NCBI RefSeq assembly: GCF_021222645.1
Contig: NZ_CP089520.1
Location: 558,001 to 622,000, forward strand
Source of the DNA: Candidatus Nanosynbacter sp. HMT-352
GTDB lineage: Bacteria > Patescibacteriota > Saccharimonadia > Saccharimonadales > Saccharimonadaceae
Length of the DNA: 64,000 bases
Direction: 5' to 3'
Every line of letters begins with the position of its first letter. Position 1 is the first letter of the stretch. The position numbers and the translations under genes are program-made. Shown one piece after another: positions 62,523 to 64,000 of this stretch. A model generated the notes under the pieces. The model did no database searches. It was given only the letters and a program-made list of their open reading frames with translations, and had not been told where the DNA came from.

Positions 62523-63683
62523 TTATCCCCTCTTCTTTACACTCCACTTTCCCATTATTCTCATTGGACCATCACGAAAATCATCCTTACCTGTAATAAT
62601 AAACGAAAATGCTCGTGGCAAATGTTTAATTATGCCATCATCAGCCCTGCGATGTAATGACATATGAATATCATATTTGCCAGGATTAAAGCCATCCAAA
62701 CTCTGATTGAAATTAATCCTCCTATTGTTTTGTATAAAGTCACTAGGAGTGTCTCTACAGTTGCGATCAGCAAATACAAACCCTCCGTACACAAAGGATA
62801 TATTCACAAAAACATCTTCATCAATACCGTCTACAGTCACGCCAATATCAATCGAGTCTTCTTGCGTAAAAATTTTTTTACTAGGTATATCAACAGACAT
62901 ACTAACTGAATCGTCATGAGATTCTTCTTCTGCACTGGTAACCGCATCCATATTAACCTCCGTATATATATCGGCAATTTCTTGAGGAGATCCAATATGT
63001 TTTATCGTTCCATTTTCTATATACATAGCTCTCGAGCAAAATCTGCGCACGGCGTTCATATCATGCGTCACAAAAACCACAGTCTGATTACTACGCTTAA
63101 CTTTCTCAAAATAATCAAAACACTTCTGCTGAAAAGCCGCGTCCCCGACAGCCAGCACTTCATCAAGCATTAAAATATCGCCACGAGCTTTAATAGCTAC
63201 AGAGAAGGCTAACCTAACCTGCATCCCTGATGAGTAATTCTTAAGCTTCTCTTCCATAAAATCTGCCAACTCAGAGAATTCAACAATATCATCATACATC
63301 AGCTCCATCTCTTTATGGCTAAATCCCAGTAAAGCTCCGTTTAAAAATACATTTTCTCTACCTGTTAATTCTGGATTAAAACCAACACCCAACTCGATAA
63401 ACGGGACAAGAGATCCATTTACTCGTACTGAGCCCTTCGTCGGAGAATAGATTTGAGCTATAGACTTCAATAGAGTACTCTTACCTGAACCATTTTTACC
63501 CACTATTCCAAAAAATTCACCCTTTTTAATATCAAAAGATATATTTTTTAATGGCGTAAATTCCCTGTAGCCTTTTTTGCCTTTAATATAATTAATAGTC
63601 TTCTGTTTAATCCCGTTACTAGACTCTGTTGGTATCTTAAAAGTCTTAGTAAGAGAATTAACTTCTATAACTACGTCCTTCAT
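62523..63683 (-). CDS. wzt: Polysaccharide ABC exporter ATPase with C-terminal carbohydrate-binding domain
   Basis: This 386-residue protein has an ATPase domain (residues 1-~240) with GIVGKNGSGKSTLL, signature YSSGMQVRLAFSVA and ILMLDEVLAVGD. A C-terminal beta-sandwich Wzt_C-like domain (about residues 265-380, ISFVYGGFVFADRN, PGKYDIHMSLHRR) in relatives recognises the finished polymer end. It drives export with the permease at 63689. The gene follows the permease by 5 nt and precedes the GT2 gene by 6 nt. Confidence 0.92.
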   Translation of the reverse strand: MKDVVIEVNSLTKTFKIPTESSNGIKQKTINYIKGKKGYREFTPLKNISFDIKKGEFFGIVGKNGSGKSTLLKSIAQIYSPTKGSVRVNGSLVPFIELGVGFNPELTGRENVFLNGALLGFSHKEMELMYDDIVEFSELADFMEEKLKNYSSGMQVRLAFSVAIKARGDILMLDEVLAVGDAAFQQKCFDYFEKVKRSNQTVVFVTHDMNAVRRFCSRAMYIENGTIKHIGSPQEIADIYTEVNMDAVTSAEEESHDDSVSMSVDIPSKKIFTQEDSIDIGVTVDGIDEDVFVNISFVYGGFVFADRNCRDTPSDFIQNNRRINFNQSLDGFNPGKYDIHMSLHRRADDGIIKHLPRAFSFIITGKDDFRDGPMRIMGKWSVKKRG

Positions 63684-63688
63684 ATATC

Positions 63689-64000
63689 CTAAATCTCCTC
63701 AGCAAATGTCTTTGACTGCTTCTTAAAATACCAAACCGCAAATAGAACCACTATAGCTATAACTAAAAACGGTACAGACATCATTAGCGGGCTTAATCTA
63801 TTCCACATAATCATCGTATCTTTAGTTATAAGCACATATCTACTATCTTGAATAATTTGTGCAACAGGATTAAGAAACAACAGATCAACAGCAAAATTAC
63901 TCTTCTGTGAAACCATCTGCATTGGATAAATAACAGGGGTGGCGTAAAATGCAGCCTGAGTAAATACCTCCCATAGATATCCAGTATCTCGCGACTTAAC
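63689..64000 (-). CDS. wzm: Polysaccharide ABC exporter permease (5' part outside window)
   Basis: The frame is open from the window edge to the stop at 63689, covering the C-terminal ~103 residues of an ABC-2 polysaccharide permease. Visible features are QAAFYATPVIYPMQMV, a typical Wzm/TagG loop, LNPVAQIIQDSRYVL and a final membrane helix (SVPFLVIAIVVLFAVWYF) with a KKQSKTFAEEI tail. It pairs with the Wzt-type ATPase just downstream. The start lies beyond position 64000. Confidence 0.88.
   Translation of the reverse strand, partial: VKSRDTGYLWEVFTQAAFYATPVIYPMQMVSQKSNFAVDLLFLNPVAQIIQDSRYVLITKDTMIMWNRLSPLMMSVPFLVIAIVVLFAVWYFKKQSKTFAEEI

Overview
The window looks like a chromosome segment of a Candidatus Saccharibacteria (TM7) bacterium or a close Patescibacteria relative. 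This is inferred from gene content and style: moderately AT-rich, very tightly packed genes, an arginine deiminase operon, extracellular DsbA-like proteins, anaerobic ribonucleotide reductase, a large cell-surface glycan region and no visible amino-acid biosynthesis. TGA is used as a stop codon (for example the genes ending at 45982 and 58919), so the recoded TGA=Gly of SR1/Gracilibacteria does not apply. I saw no rRNA, CRISPR array, insertion sequence, phage or plasmid gene. Two tRNAs are present (Pro-CGG, Asn-GTT).

Layout. 1-3900: CBS-domain membrane protein (cut by the window edge), DsbA-like protein, a 350-bp gene-poor stretch that may encode a structured RNA, and two CorA-type channels. 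3973-8738: arginine deiminase operon arcA-arcB-arcD-like-arcC, a route from arginine to ATP, ammonia and ornithine. 8786-14018: methyltransferase, TIKI/ChaN-like protein and a heterodimeric ABC exporter. 14137-19590: tRNA-Pro, NUDIX hydrolase, polar amino-acid ABC importer, LTA-synthase-like phosphatase-fold protein, galE. 19627-24095: CIRCE-controlled ClpB lacking its N-domain, then a three-gene methyltransferase / CxxC membrane protein / DsbA-like unit. 24204-27616: ABC-2 exporter and polysaccharide deacetylase. 27619-33527: NrdR-box-controlled nrdD-nrdG operon that also carries a flavin-reductase-like protein, an acidic tail-anchored Cys-cluster protein and two small proteins. 33564-36614: kinase-fold protein, two-component system, winged-helix regulator. 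36721-39922: tandem secreted GH16 glucanases with leucine-rich repeats, the second apparently sortase-anchored.

40590 to the right edge is a surface-polysaccharide region: LexA-like DNA-binding protein, O-antigen ligase/polymerase-like protein, initiating sugar transferase, GT4 transferases, cytidylyltransferase-like protein, dTDP-L-rhamnose genes rmlBCDA, GtrA and GtrB-like proteins, a DegT/Gfo-Idh/ATP-grasp/epimerase/HAD operon, a large membrane protein, two secreted proteins, a two-domain GT2 enzyme and a Wzt/Wzm ABC exporter running off the right edge.

The most striking window-wide signal is transcriptional. At ten or more genes a TATAAT/TATACT -10 box ends exactly 6 nt before the start codon, placing the predicted transcription start on the A of the ATG (leaderless mRNA). 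Other genes have short leaders of about 15-105 nt with strong GGAGG sites.
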